A stretch of DNA of 64,000 nt from Stropharia rugosoannulata (taxonomy: Eukaryota > Basidiomycota > Agaricomycetes > Agaricales > Strophariaceae). Below are positions 1-10,800 of this stretch, in pieces (positions within the stretch are counted from its first letter, which is position 1; each line of letters starts with the position of its first letter). Location: positions 1,054,001-1,118,000 of the forward strand of contig JANCIK010000002.1 of assembly GCA_028532985.1 (NCBI GenBank), written 5' to 3'. The notes beneath the pieces are model-generated. The model was not told where the DNA came from and did not search any database. It was given only the letters and a program-made list of their open reading frames with translations. The position numbers were made by a program, and so were the translations under genes.

Positions 1-2825
1 CGCGGGATCTGGATGATCGTCTTCTGCCTTAACTGACAGACAGGACATGTTTTCACATACCAGTAGACATCCCTTTCCAACTCAGGCCACCAGAAGCGCT
101 CGGCTAGCAGTTTGCGCGTAGCGTACGCTCCTCTGTGCCCCAAGCTGTCATGTGCTGAGCGCAGCATGCGTGTCCGCTGCGCCTGATCTATCACCAACTT
201 ATGCGCGTCATCTATGGATCTCCGGTACATCCGCCCATCCTTGTCTAAGAAGAAGTTACGAGCATTCCTCGTAAAGTTCTGATATTCCCGCTCCGTCATG
301 CCTTTAGGCCTAGTGGTTGGATTCTGCAACCAGTAGCGTATCGTCGGCAATTTCTCATCCATATCTTTTCCTGCAGACGTCCTGTTGCGCTCATCGTACT
401 CTTCATCCTCCAGATCCTTTATTCTGGAGTCGGGTATCGCATGCGCTAGTATGAATTTCTCTAAGTACTCGCGCTGCGCGAGCGGCACACTCTCTTTCTG
501 TATGAAGTCCCGCACGGCCCGCTTTTCCGCTTCCGTCTCTTTCCGTGCGTGCTCGAGCTCCTGCTGGAAACAGCCTATAGAGCGCGCTTCTGGTAACTTG
601 CGCGCAGTGGGACCTTCAAACAACTCGTTGAGGAGTCCTGTATATAGATACCCTCCGCGATCATCGATCTGTTCCTTGAATTCCTCAAAGTCCAGGGGAT
701 CTGGGTCATCTTCATAGACTTTCTCATATTCGAGCGGTCCCACCTCCTGATCATCATCTTCTTCGGAGTGCGCGTACGCCTCATCTCCAGGTTGCCCTTC
801 CCTACTCGATAAACCATCCGCACCAAAGGTTTTGCCCGCAACATGTTTCAACTGGAAGTGATACATAAGTATTTTATCTATCCAGCGATTAATAGTCGCA
901 TTAGGGCCCATGCCCGGATTATCCAACATGCCCTTCAGGTATTTGGCATCCGTTTCCACCACCAGCTTGCGCGCACCGATGAGCCAATAATAACAGGCTT
1001 GTAGCGCACGTAAGAGTCCATACAACTCCCGTTTGGGCTGTGAGAAGCGCTGCTCGCGTTCCATTAACAGTATTGATCCGAAGCGCGCATATACCCTCTT
1101 CTTCGAATCTTGTGGGTCCTGCTGATAAATATAGAACCCTACCGCACGCCAGGATGTGTCTACAGCCAAAGTAATCGGCCCTGGCAATGTGTAGTCCAGT
1201 GGTTTCACGCAATGTGCGTTGCGCGCACCGTCTTTCAGCGAGTCCATGCTAGCTTGCTGAGCGGGCCCCCACTCAAAGGGCTCTTTCCCACGCAATAGCC
1301 GCTGTATGTGCTCTGCGCGCTTCGCGTAATCCGAGATGTAAATCCGTAGCAGACCCATTGTACCCATGAATGCGCGCACATCACTGATGTTCTTGCATGC
1401 CCCCCAATTGAGGATTGCATGCACTTTATCAGGTGCGGGCTTGCGCCCTTCGTACGTGCACAAGTGGCCCACTACTACTATCTCAGCCGCGCACAGTATG
1501 GACTTTTTTCCACTAAATGTTCCTCCCGAGTACTTCATGCGCTGCACTATTCTGTTGACATTCAACATGTGCTCCCACACGAATCTCCTTATTCCCTTAT
1601 TCTCTGGTATCGTCTCATATCCTCCTCCTTCTAACTCATAGCGCGTTTTAGGTCCCCTAATAGGTACATCGTCTATATAGGGCTCTGTAACTTCAGGTAT
1701 TTCATCGTGTAATATATATGCGACATCCTCATGAAAGATGGGTACAGAGTTTGTCCATCCCATAGGTAGGGTTACTAAGCGCAGCGCACCAAACGGCGTC
1801 TGGAATGTAGTCAGGTCTCTAGAGGACTCCGCTAACAGCCGCTCATCGTACCCAACATACAAGTCCAGGATGCCCCCACATGCGCGCCCCGCAAAGTGTT
1901 CCGCTAGACTCTCTGCTGCTGGAGGTAGTCCTGAATGTGCAATGGTTACCGCATTTAACGGTTCAAGACTGTGCACAATTCTGAACGAGACCCCATCTTT
2001 CTTAGTCACTGTAAACCAGCGCGACCGGTACGACGAGCTCGAGGGCTCATACGTGCCTGCGCGAATCTTGGTGGCGATGAATTCACATACGCGCTCATAC
2101 ATCCCAGGTGGTATTGGAATGTTCTTCAATACCCAAGGCGTGTGCTCTACAGTGGGAATATCTACTGGAGGGAAGAAGTCCGTCCGGAATCTACCCTTCT
2201 CTGTGTCATCCCACGCGAACGCCTCATTCTGTTGCATGAAGCCTTGATGCACCAGCTTGCGCTCCTCGGACCACAGGAAATCCCCTTCATGCGCCTTGTC
2301 AATCCCTTCCATGCGCTCAGCGGTGTACCGACCTGTAGGTACGAAGTCTGGCGGATGTGGTGACAATCGCGGCATGTCCTTTAGTGGGTCTCCTTTTATC
2401 TCCCTCACTATTCTAAACTTCTCTGGTAAATCTTGATAAACGGGCCTGACTTTCTCAGCCACTGGCTTATACTTCTTTCCTGCAAGCACCGTAACGGTTG
2501 TGGCATTCTTGCCAGTCAAGCGCTTACGCGTTACTCCTCGTCTCTTACTAGGGACCTGTTCCTCGTGCGATGCACGGAACTGCCCTCTAGGTTCTCCTTT
2601 GACTACTTCTTCCTTGCGCCATTCGCGCTGCTGAAAATATTTGTATATTCTTTCTTTTTTATTATCCTCCATCTTTGCTTCATGTACTGCTTGAGCCATG
2701 TATACATCCCTGAGCTCAGCGCTCCCAAACCGCTTCTTATTCTTTGGTAGCGCGTACCCCGCTATCTCTATTTTCCCCGTGCGATCATCTCTGTCAAACA
2801 TCAACACGACCTCTCCTTGACGCAT
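1..2825 (-). CDS. Gypsy pol polyprotein (RT, RNase H, integrase N-terminus), element A, partial
   Basis: I translated this frame by hand. It is open without a stop from an ATG at 2825 to the window edge (about 941 codons). In order it shows an RT with the catalytic LDLYVGYDERLL segment near residue 320 and YIDD near 383, an RNase H with VDTSWRAVGF near 553 and ETDAKYLKGML, an acidic linker of about 150-200 residues, and an HHCC integrase zinc finger (HDSLGH...CPVCQ, about residues 890-930). The integrase catalytic core lies beyond the edge. The ATG overlaps the stop of the protease frame (TGATG), so pol is probably made by termination-reinitiation or frame change. This is a retrotransposon polymerase that copies element RNA to DNA and integrates it. 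It appears coding-intact here, but the upstream gag of this copy is interrupted by element B. Confidence 0.9.
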   Translation of the reverse strand, partial: MRQGEVVLMFDRDDRTGKIEIAGYALPKNKKRFGSAELRDVYMAQAVHEAKMEDNKKERIYKYFQQREWRKEEVVKGEPRGQFRASHEEQVPSKRRGVTRKRLTGKNATTVTVLAGKKYKPVAEKVRPVYQDLPEKFRIVREIKGDPLKDMPRLSPHPPDFVPTGRYTAERMEGIDKAHEGDFLWSEERKLVHQGFMQQNEAFAWDDTEKGRFRTDFFPPVDIPTVEHTPWVLKNIPIPPGMYERVCEFIATKIRAGTYEPSSSSYRSRWFTVTKKDGVSFRIVHSLEPLNAVTIAHSGLPPAAESLAEHFAGRACGGILDLYVGYDERLLAESSRDLTTFQTPFGALRLVTLPMGWTNSVPIFHEDVAYILHDEIPEVTEPYIDDVPIRGPKTRYELEGGGYETIPENKGIRRFVWEHMLNVNRIVQRMKYSGGTFSGKKSILCAAEIVVVGHLCTYEGRKPAPDKVHAILNWGACKNISDVRAFMGTMGLLRIYISDYAKRAEHIQRLLRGKEPFEWGPAQQASMDSLKDGARNAHCVKPLDYTLPGPITLAVDTSWRAVGFYIYQQDPQDSKKRVYARFGSILLMEREQRFSQPKRELYGLLRALQACYYWLIGARKLVVETDAKYLKGMLDNPGMGPNATINRWIDKILMYHFQLKHVAGKTFGADGLSSREGQPGDEAYAHSEEDDDQEVGPLEYEKVYEDDPDPLDFEEFKEQIDDRGGYLYTGLLNELFEGPTARKLPEARSIGCFQQELEHARKETEAEKRAVRDFIQKESVPLAQREYLEKFILAHAIPDSRIKDLEDEEYDERNRTSAGKDMDEKLPTIRYWLQNPTTRPKGMTEREYQNFTRNARNFFLDKDGRMYRRSIDDAHKLVIDQAQRTRMLRSAHDSLGHRGAYATRKLLAERFWWPELERDVYWYVKTCPVCQLRQKTIIQIP

Positions 2826-4102
2826 CAAATCATCGAGGATTGAAAATCCTGATCTGCGTTAGGGTTTTCCGTTGTGCCAGGGTCCTGCAATTTAGGTTCG
2901 CGCTGCACAATCTTGGGACCGCACCCTCGGTTATAGGTGGGTACTACCAGCTTGCGCTGTGTGTTGGGATCAGTGAGCGTAAGCTCAACCGTTCCATCGC
3001 CGCGCGTCTTCACATTGCTCTCTGTGAGGATCTCGAACGGCCGGCCCAAGAGTACCTCGTAAGCTGCTGCACTGATGACATGCACTTGTAAATACACTGT
3101 CAGTCCGTTAAACACAAACGGTACGTTGCGCGCTAAGCCCTTGGTGGATTCCACCTGCTTATTCGCGCTCTGCATTCGTATAGTGAAGTCCGGGTCCCAA
3201 CTAAGTCCTAAGCGCTCAGCGGTGTCCTGTGCCATTGACACAATCTGCGACCCACTGTCGAGCAACGTCTCTGCGTGTCCCTTGCCGTTGATGAGCGGAA
3301 ATACCGCCTTTAGATGGTGCGATTCGCGCGCCACAATAAGTCCCTTAGGCTTTTCGCCTGGCTGCAGAGTCGAGACGTACTGCTCGTACGGGTCTTCCAT
3401 GATGATGGTCCCCGGTTGCAGTCCGCTGCGCTCATCTGAGCAAGTAAGGAAAGTGGCCACTGGTAGCTCGTCCATCTGCATAAACTCCTCTTCCTCTTCC
3501 TCCTCTGCTAACCGCGCGATAGCCTCATCTACTTCACGCTCTTCTTCATCGTAGTCTAGTTGTAGTACGCGCATCGTATTCAGATCCAATGGTACCTTTC
3601 TCGGTACTATGCGCTCAACGAACTTTCTTCTGAAACCTGCAGTTGATATGCCTAACAATTGGCCCTGCGTGATCTCAATTTTCTGGTTTTCTAAGTGTTT
3701 GAGGACTGCGTCAGCCTGCACCTCATCTTCGATAGGTGTGCGCAGCTTATAGGCCAGCTTCCTCTTCTCTACTACAGGTATAGGCTCTTCCCTAACCTTA
3801 GGTTTTACTTTCTCTGGTACGCGCAGCGGAGGTACCATTACATATGGCACTGCTGCTGGTCGTGCACTAGGCCCAGCCTTTGCAGGAACCTCGAACACTA
3901 CTTTCTTCTTTACTGGTGCGCTGCGCGCACCTTGCTCCTCCACTACTTCTCGCAACTCATCTTCCTCCTCATCACTCGCGTCCTCAACTGATGCTCTGGG
4001 TATATTCTTGATTGGTAACTTCTTGTTTGCGCCCTCCGGGTTCTTGGGTTTATCAGAGCCACTACGCATAACTCTGCCCGCGTTTCCCTTCATCAGACTC
4101 AA
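2825..4102 (-). CDS. Retroelement aspartic protease frame, element A
   Basis: A frame of about 425 codons between gag and pol. The middle is acidic (Glu runs) and the C-terminal third carries a retropepsin-like core: LLDSGSQIVSMA near residue 280 with the catalytic Asp in D-S-G, and a downstream LLGRPF segment typical of the second half of such proteases. The first codon of the open frame is TTG; the first ATG is a few codons later. It overlaps the end of gag in the -1 frame, so it is more likely reached by -1 frameshifting at GGGTTTC (4105-4111) or by reinitiation than by its own promoter. It is near-identical to the copy at 62648-63925. The role is cleavage of the Gag and Pol precursors. 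Confidence 0.85.
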   Translation of the reverse strand: MSLMKGNAGRVMRSGSDKPKNPEGANKKLPIKNIPRASVEDASDEEEDELREVVEEQGARSAPVKKKVVFEVPAKAGPSARPAAVPYVMVPPLRVPEKVKPKVREEPIPVVEKRKLAYKLRTPIEDEVQADAVLKHLENQKIEITQGQLLGISTAGFRRKFVERIVPRKVPLDLNTMRVLQLDYDEEEREVDEAIARLAEEEEEEEFMQMDELPVATFLTCSDERSGLQPGTIIMEDPYEQYVSTLQPGEKPKGLIVARESHHLKAVFPLINGKGHAETLLDSGSQIVSMAQDTAERLGLSWDPDFTIRMQSANKQVESTKGLARNVPFVFNGLTVYLQVHVISAAAYEVLLGRPFEILTESNVKTRGDGTVELTLTDPNTQRKLVVPTYNRGCGPKIVQREPKLQDPGTTENPNADQDFQSSMI

Positions 4103-4684
4103 TCGAAACCCTGACTGAGCGCAGCGTCGCGTTCGGCTTTCATAGTCGCTATTAGCTGACGCTGTTCCTCTATCACCTCTTCAGGCGTCTTCGCCGATGT
4201 GCGCTCCTTCAGGAACGCCTTCTTACTCTCTAACTCTTGCTGAAGTGCGCGTATCTGCTCCTCATATGCCTCGTCCAAGGAACTGGCCGGTTGGTACATC
4301 TGCGAGTATACCATGCTAGGAGGCATACTCATGTACGAGGGATGGACGGGTGCCATATATGCTTGCTGCGCGGGCTGCCCGTTCTTCTTATGCCATTCGT
4401 CAACGCGCTCTTTGATCGCGCGCGAAGGGTCCCAAGGTATCGATGACCCATCGGGTAGCTGTAAGCGCCCCGCCTCCGTGATGACAATCCTCCCCGCTGA
4501 CAAGTCTTGCTGCCTTACGATGCACTCAGCAACCACATGTCCCGTCTGCTTGCAGTAGAAGCAGCGAGGCTCCGGGCGTTGTTGGTATTGGAAGGGCCTA
4601 GGTGGCGGTCCACCGAAACCCGGTGCGCTCATGGGCATCATGGGGGCTACTGGTTGTACAGGCACCGACATCGGTGCGGCGCGC
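4099..4684 (-). pseudogene. gag of element A, 3' part, cut off by the insertion of element B
   Basis: This is the C-terminal part of Gag. It has one CCHC zinc knuckle (CFYCKQTGHVVAEC, C-x2-C-x4-H-x4-C), a Pro/Met/Tyr-rich stretch and a Glu/Lys-rich C-terminus that probably forms a coil. The frame matches the last third of the uninterrupted Gag at 60699-62651. It ends abruptly at 4684, where the LTR of element B begins; its N-terminal partner is at 16227-17597. The two halves meet at a GCGC run in the intact copy, so this is a simple insertional break without other loss. An apparent open frame that extends to 4719 is only LTR sequence read by chance. Confidence 0.9.
4105..4111 (-). promoter_or_regulatory. 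Candidate -1 frameshift heptamer GGGTTTC at the gag/protease junction
   Basis: Read on the minus strand, G GGT TTC fits the X XXY YYZ rule in the gag reading frame, and the gag stop follows after one codon (GAT TGA). The protease frame is -1 relative to gag, which is the direction such a site gives. The same heptamer in the same place occurs in the second copy (62639-62645). Activity is an inference; I did not evaluate a downstream pseudoknot. Confidence 0.5.
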
Positions 4685-5651
4685 TGTGAGGGGCTGGGGC
4701 TGGCCCCTCGTGAAAACATGAAAAACCATAAGGTTCAGAACATAGATACACAAGAAGCGACATATCCGCCATAACGATCGGAAACTACTATCGGAAACTG
4801 AAAGAACAAGAAGAAGCACGAAATATGAAGACTGAGATATGAAGATGCAAGTTTATTCGAAGATATGAAATATGTACATGATGAAACAAGAAGACAAGCA
4901 CAAGGAAGACTCAAGATGTTATTACAACTCAATGGCAGATCAAGAAAGACAACAGCATCAGAGCAATATTGGACTTCTGATGCCGATAACATCAGATCAA
5001 TATTAACAATCTGATGTAACTATGGACCCACAAGGGAGTCAATCACATGGAAATACTCATACATACGACCTGGGACATATATGGCAACGGATTCCGACGA
5101 TATGCAAGGGTTTCCGACGACATGCAAGCGTGTGGTAGCAGAAAGCAGAAGTATCTCGATATAAACACAAGGGACATAGGTGTGGAAAGAGGGTCGGAGG
5201 AGATGTGTGTTTAGGGGAGAACATGGAGTTGATCCGGCCGCAGGAAGATCTCTTGTGCTTGGGGGTTTGGTTTCCGAAGATAAGGAAATTTGTGGCCAAG
5301 ATATGAAGCATGCTGTAGTACAGCATGGTTTCCGACGAGATAAAGTCAGCATGGGCGGTCGGATCTTCGTGGATGTATATGGTACGATCTGGGCATGGCA
5401 ACCAGACGGGTATTTAAGGAGTAGAATATCTCTGTACTTCTCCAGCTTCCTTCAGGGTTAAATTCTACCTACACACATCATACCAGTTCGCATCGGAAAC
5501 CATTGTTTAAACCTCGTACACTGGAAGCTCCTTGTTATAAAACAAGTAAAACCTTTTCAACGTGCTATCGTTGTACACACGTTGCCTTCGCACATTGTGA
5601 ACTATAGAGACAGGCTTTTCAGACCAGTCCTACCCAACTTCGCACCTCACA
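4685..5651 (+). repeat. 5' LTR of element B
   Basis: The 967-bp LTR has the short inverted termini TGTGAGG/CCTCACA. A TATA-like TATTTAAG at 5411-5418 is the likely core promoter. A 6+6 bp hairpin (CTTGTT...AACAAG) lies at 5531-5546 in the presumed R/U5 part. The exact 8-mer TCGGAAAC or its complement occurs six times (4778, 4791, 5110, 5270, 5328, 5493), and a one-mismatch copy lies at 5090. Small open frames inside the LTR recur in the other LTR and are not credible genes. Confidence 0.93.
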
Positions 5652-5654
5652 ACG

Positions 5655-5672
5655 TGGAGCCCACCGCGAGGG
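5655..5672 (+). promoter_or_regulatory. tRNA primer binding site of element B
   Basis: Three bases after the LTR, an 18-base segment starts TGG and would pair with the CCA-tailed 3' end of a tRNA. The same 18 bases follow the LTRs of both element A copies. I did not identify the tRNA species. Confidence 0.75.
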
Positions 5673-5841
5673 TCTACAGTTCACAATAGATCCATCTGTT
5701 CCAGACCGTCGGATAACTCGTCAACTTGCTGCAGAATTTGCTATACTCCTACAACCTCCTGAAGCACCCATCAAGAGAAGAAGGAAAAGACCGACACCGT
5801 CAGGAAGCCAAATATCTTCAGTACTCAGCCATATATCGGAA

Positions 5842-7824
5842 ATGGATCACGGAATCGAAGCAAACCCTTTTGAAGTTCAAACCGTGGCGCCCAAAGTCAA
5901 GCCTTACCCAAATCGCAACTCAAAAGATGCTCCATCGTTTACAGGACCCACTACTCCTTTACATCGATACCTAGAGGACATCGAGGAATTATGCAAAGAC
6001 AGGGGAGACACATTGGATATCACACGGATTACAAAAACCCTGTGGTATGTGGATTACCGATACCATGAAACATGGAAGAATATTCTAGATGAAAACAAAT
6101 CCTGGAAGGAGAATAAACAAACATTACTGGAATATTTCCCTGGGTTGGATTCGCTCTACAAATACTCAGTCAACGATCTGCATAAATTAATACAGAAGTT
6201 TTCGAGCAAACCCATGGATAATCAAGAACTTCTAGCAGAATATCATTGTGAATTCATGATTATAGCTACTTATCTGGAGAAGGAGCAATTATCATCAAGA
6301 GACGACATCAACAGAAACTATGTTCTAGGTCTTCCAAAAGAATTCAGGGCGAAGGTTCTTACTCAATTAACGGCTGAAGACCCGAAGCGGAAACCGGGCC
6401 TGGTTCATGATTATCTTCAAGTTAATCGAGCGGCTCGATATGTTCTTCAAGATAACGCTTATTCTGACAGGTATGGCCTTGAAGACACACCTCGTGAACG
6501 GACGAAAACCGAAGAAACTGCTCTTGAGCTCATGCTAAGGAAAATGACATCGGAATTAGGATCAATAAAGATGTTCATGCAAGGCCAACCTAATACATCT
6601 TTTCCGACGCAAGAAAGACCTATGTATCGTTCCACTCCGCGCTACGCCCCTGGTTGCTTGTTTTGCGGAGACATTAATCATATTATGAGGTCTTGCAACT
6701 TGCCGGATGAATTTATAAACAAGGGAATCATCAAACAAGGACCGAATGGTAGATTCACAATGGCTAACGGCGACTGGATCAATGGAACTGGAACAATAAA
6801 AGAAAGGATTGAAAACATCCCCAAACTGCAACGTGCTCGAGATGGACCCCCTCACCTGTCGCCAGCTACCACGATGATGTTTTCCTGTACTACGGCTGAA
6901 ACCTTGTTTAATTCTTCCAGTAAACTCGAAGAAGTCGACAAAGAAATCGGTGAGGTTTATCTGAAGACAAGGTCTTCGCCCCAAGACAAACCTGGACCAG
7001 GCAAAAACTCATCTGCTTATGAAAAAATCCCTGAAGTCGTGATTACCGAAAGGAAATCAGAAAAGACAATACCAGAAGCACATGTAAGATTTGAACCGGC
7101 TAAAGGACCCCAGTACAGATTCACCTCAGGAGCGGAAAATCTGGATCTTCTTAAGAAAGTCATATCAAAATCTTTGGATGCAGAAATTACTATTTCTCAA
7201 AGAGAGTTGTTGGCTATTTCTGGAGAACTTCGGAAATATTTCAAGGAAACAACTACACCAAAGAGAATTCCGACGGTTAGCTATGTCCATGGTGAAGAAA
7301 ATGAAGGGTCTTATGTGCTACAATTCGCTTCGGAAAATGGGCCATCAGATAGAGTCCTTTTGACGGCTTCTCCCCTTATGAAACTCAGGGTGATACCCGC
7401 GTTGCTAAACGGTGAATTCACGGCGGAATGTGTCTTGGACCAAGGATCGGAAATCATGGCAATGGACAAGCGCATATGGAGGAAACTGTCTCACAATATA
7501 AACCCAGAAAGGAAAATATATATGGAGTCTGCCAACACGGAATTATCGCAAACGGATGGAATGTGCGAAAACCTTAAAATCACTATTGGAAGCCTTGAAC
7601 TCTATTTTCAAGTACATGTCGTGGATAAAGCCCCTTTTCAAGTTCTGATAGGACGACCGTTCTTTGTGTATACTGGATGCACTACTAGGGATTATACAAA
7701 TGGCGACCAGGAAATCACTTTGACTTGCCCCAACACGCAGAAGGTGGTTACTATTCCAACTCAGCCCAGGAATAAGGTTTCCGAAAAAGAGTCAGCGGAT
7801 TTTCCAGAATCCCGACTGAATTAA
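5842..7824 (+). CDS. Gag-protease polyprotein, element B
   Basis: A 660-residue frame. The start is well supported: from the presumed transcription start near 5440 to 5841 there is no ATG at all, so this is the first AUG. The N-terminal half has a retrotransposon Gag character, with a helical, charged region similar in layout to Gag of element A. A CCHC knuckle (CLFCGDINHIMRSC) lies near residue 272. The C-terminal part is a retropepsin-like domain with VLDQGSEIMAMD near residue 532 and a second half ending in LIGRPFF. The active-site triad reads D-Q-G where D-T-G or D-S-G is usual. Unlike element A, gag and protease are fused in one frame. It ends 14 bp before pol. Role: particle protein and precursor processing. 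Confidence 0.9.
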   Translation: MDHGIEANPFEVQTVAPKVKPYPNRNSKDAPSFTGPTTPLHRYLEDIEELCKDRGDTLDITRITKTLWYVDYRYHETWKNILDENKSWKENKQTLLEYFPGLDSLYKYSVNDLHKLIQKFSSKPMDNQELLAEYHCEFMIIATYLEKEQLSSRDDINRNYVLGLPKEFRAKVLTQLTAEDPKRKPGLVHDYLQVNRAARYVLQDNAYSDRYGLEDTPRERTKTEETALELMLRKMTSELGSIKMFMQGQPNTSFPTQERPMYRSTPRYAPGCLFCGDINHIMRSCNLPDEFINKGIIKQGPNGRFTMANGDWINGTGTIKERIENIPKLQRARDGPPHLSPATTMMFSCTTAETLFNSSSKLEEVDKEIGEVYLKTRSSPQDKPGPGKNSSAYEKIPEVVITERKSEKTIPEAHVRFEPAKGPQYRFTSGAENLDLLKKVISKSLDAEITISQRELLAISGELRKYFKETTTPKRIPTVSYVHGEENEGSYVLQFASENGPSDRVLLTASPLMKLRVIPALLNGEFTAECVLDQGSEIMAMDKRIWRKLSHNINPERKIYMESANTELSQTDGMCENLKITIGSLELYFQVHVVDKAPFQVLIGRPFFVYTGCTTRDYTNGDQEITLTCPNTQKVVTIPTQPRNKVSEKESADFPESRLN

Positions 7825-7838
7825 CACGGTCGGGAAAG

Positions 7839-10800
7839 ATGTTCATGTTAAATATAGTGCACGAGAAACGACATGAACAGCACAAGAAGGATATTCCTTC
7901 AGCACTATCATTTGGACGATTTATAACTCCCTTATTCGCAGCAAGAATAGATGATGAAAGAGGATCATCATATCACGAAATATACCCTACTAATTTTAAT
8001 TTTGAAGTTTCGGCCAGATTTATCGGCCAATGTTTACAGAAGACTTATGCTTACTCTTTTCAACAAAGAGCACTAATAATAAAAGCCAGGAAAAAATATA
8101 AACCTGTGGCGAGACGGACGTTTCCTGTGTCAACTACGCTTCCCGAAGAATATTGTGTTATTAGAAGAATTCCATCGGATCCTCTGGCTAATATGAAACC
8201 GTTACCTTTTAAAGTGGACCATATTGAACCAGGAATACGCTATACTAAAGAACGAATGGACGCCTGGAACATAAATGAAGATGGCTTCTTGACACCGGAT
8301 GAAGCTCGTCTAGTTCAATGGATCATTAAAGAACATGAGATGGGATTCGCCTGGAATGAGATGGAGAAAGGTGCCTTCAGAGAAGACTATTTTGAACCAC
8401 TAAAGATACCCGTTGTACCGCATGAACCATGGGCGGAAAAACCGATACCGATACCTCCAGGCATCGCTAAAGAAGTCACGAGAATTTTTCAAGATAAAGT
8501 CGCAAGCAAAGTATATGAACCTTCTAGTTCACCTTATCGGTCCAGGATCCTATATGTGCCAAAGAAAAGCGGAGCAATACGGGTAGTGCATGACCTGAGA
8601 AGGTTGAATGCAGTAACCATAAAAGACTCAGCTCTACCGCCAGTTGTAGAACTCTATGTGGAATCTTTCGGTGGAAGAACTATCTATGCCATGTTTGATT
8701 TGTTTGTAGGATTTGACCATCGGGTTCTTCATCAAGATTCAAGGGATTATACTACATTCTCTTCGCCTATCGGAAACCTGAGATTGACCCGTCTACCACA
8801 AGGATTTACAAATTCGGTTCAAGTCCAACAAGGAGATGTGTCATTTATCCTGGAGCCGGAGATTCCTGAATTTACAGCACCTTTTGTGGACGATGTACCG
8901 GTCAAAGGACCACGATCTTATTATCAAGATGAGAATGGGGTCTATGAAACGGTTTCCGAAAACCCTGGTATCAGAAGATTTGTCTGGGAACACTTGAACA
9001 ATGTACATCGCATTATTCAAAGGATACAGCATGCGGGAGGAACCTTCAATGCCTCGAAATCCTTTTTGGCTGTACCAAGAATTAATGTTGTTGGCCATAT
9101 GTGCAGCATTCAAGGAAGGACGGTTGATGAGTCAAAAGTCAGAGTTATCAGGGATTGGAAACCTTGTGAAAACTTGACAGAAGTTCGCTCATTCTTGGGA
9201 ACATTGGGTGTAATGCGTATCTTTATAAAAGATTATGCAATGCATTCAAGACCGTTAACTGAACTAACAAAGAAGGACGTTGAATTCACATGGGGACAAA
9301 GAGAACAAGAAGCAATGGACAGTTTAAAGTGTCTCTTAATTCAGTCTCCAGCATTAACGGCATTGGACTATGAATCCGAAGGACAGATAATAATGGAGGT
9401 GGACTCAAGCAACATAGCTGTGGGTTTTATTTTATCTCAGGTTAAAGAAGACGGAAAGGAACATCCTGCGCGGTTTGGTTCTATAACTTGGAACGAAAGA
9501 GAATCAAGATACTCACAAGCTAAGATCGAGTTATATGGCCTATTTCGCAGCCTTAGAGCGTATCGGATATACCTGGTTGGAGTGGAAAACTTGATAGTCA
9601 GGACTGATGCGAGTTACCTCAAGGGAATGTTAAACAACCCCGATATACAACCTAATGCTACGATAAATCGCTGGATAGCCGCCATACTTTTGTTTGACTT
9701 CAAGCTAGAACACGTCCCTGGAAAATCACATTCACCAGACGGTTTGTCAAGAAGGAGACGATCAGAATTAGATCCTCAAGAAGATTCCGAAGAAGAAGTA
9801 GAAGACTGGATCGACAGGGCATGTGGCTTCGGAATCTGGGTCTTAAACAAAAATGACGATCGGAAATTCACTCACATGTCCATGGTACAGAAGAAAATAT
9901 CGGGATCGTCTTTGTCTTACAAGGCTATGGTACTTATTGCAGCTATATCGGTACCTCACCGTTCGGAAATTACTACAACGCTTAAGTTACCGGTTTCCGA
10001 CAGAGGAGCTGACATGGATGAGGAATTAAAGAAGGTCAAAGAATTTCTAGGCGACCCCGAAAGACCCGCATGGATTCGCACAAGAAAGGAGTACGACTGC
10101 TTCCTCAAGAAAGTAAGGCAATTCTTCATACTGGACGGAAAACTATGGAAAAGGTCCGACGATGGTGAACATAAACAAGTGGTACAACAAGAAGATAGGC
10201 TTCGGATACTCCAAGAAGTACACGATAACTTAGGACATAAGTCTTATTTTACTGTGTGGAATAGGCTCACGAAGCGTTTTTGGTGGCCTAACATCAGTAA
10301 TGATCTTACGTGGTATTTGAAGACTTGCGATATATGTCAGCGACAGTCAAGGGTAAAGAACCTCATTCCGCCAACGGTAGCTCGTCCATTGTCGCTATTT
10401 GTCAAGGTTCATGCGGATACTTTCTTTATGCCCAAAGGAAAAGGGGGAAAACATCTCTGTCTTCATCTACGATGTTCACTTTCGGGAATGCCTGAAGTTC
10501 TGGCTGTAGCATCGGAAAACCATACGGTTATAGGAGAATTTCTGTTGGATGTTATGTCGCGATGGGGAGCTATGGCTATTATCGTGACAGACAATGGTAC
10601 ACCTTGGGTTAAAGCCGTGAACTATTTGGCGGAAAAATATGGAATCTACCACATCAGAATTTCGGGATATAATTCGCAGGCGAACGGCTTGATTGAAAAA
10701 CGACATCTCGATGTTAGGGAAGCAATAGTCAAGACTTGTGAAGGCGACTTATCAATATGGCCACTAATTCTCCGATTTGTTTTATGGGCTGAACGTGTTA

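Noticed and set aside
5020..5461. Open frames of 93-114 codons inside the element B LTR
   Set aside because: They recur in the other LTR only because the LTRs are copies, overlap each other on both strands, and show no promoter, splice or domain support.
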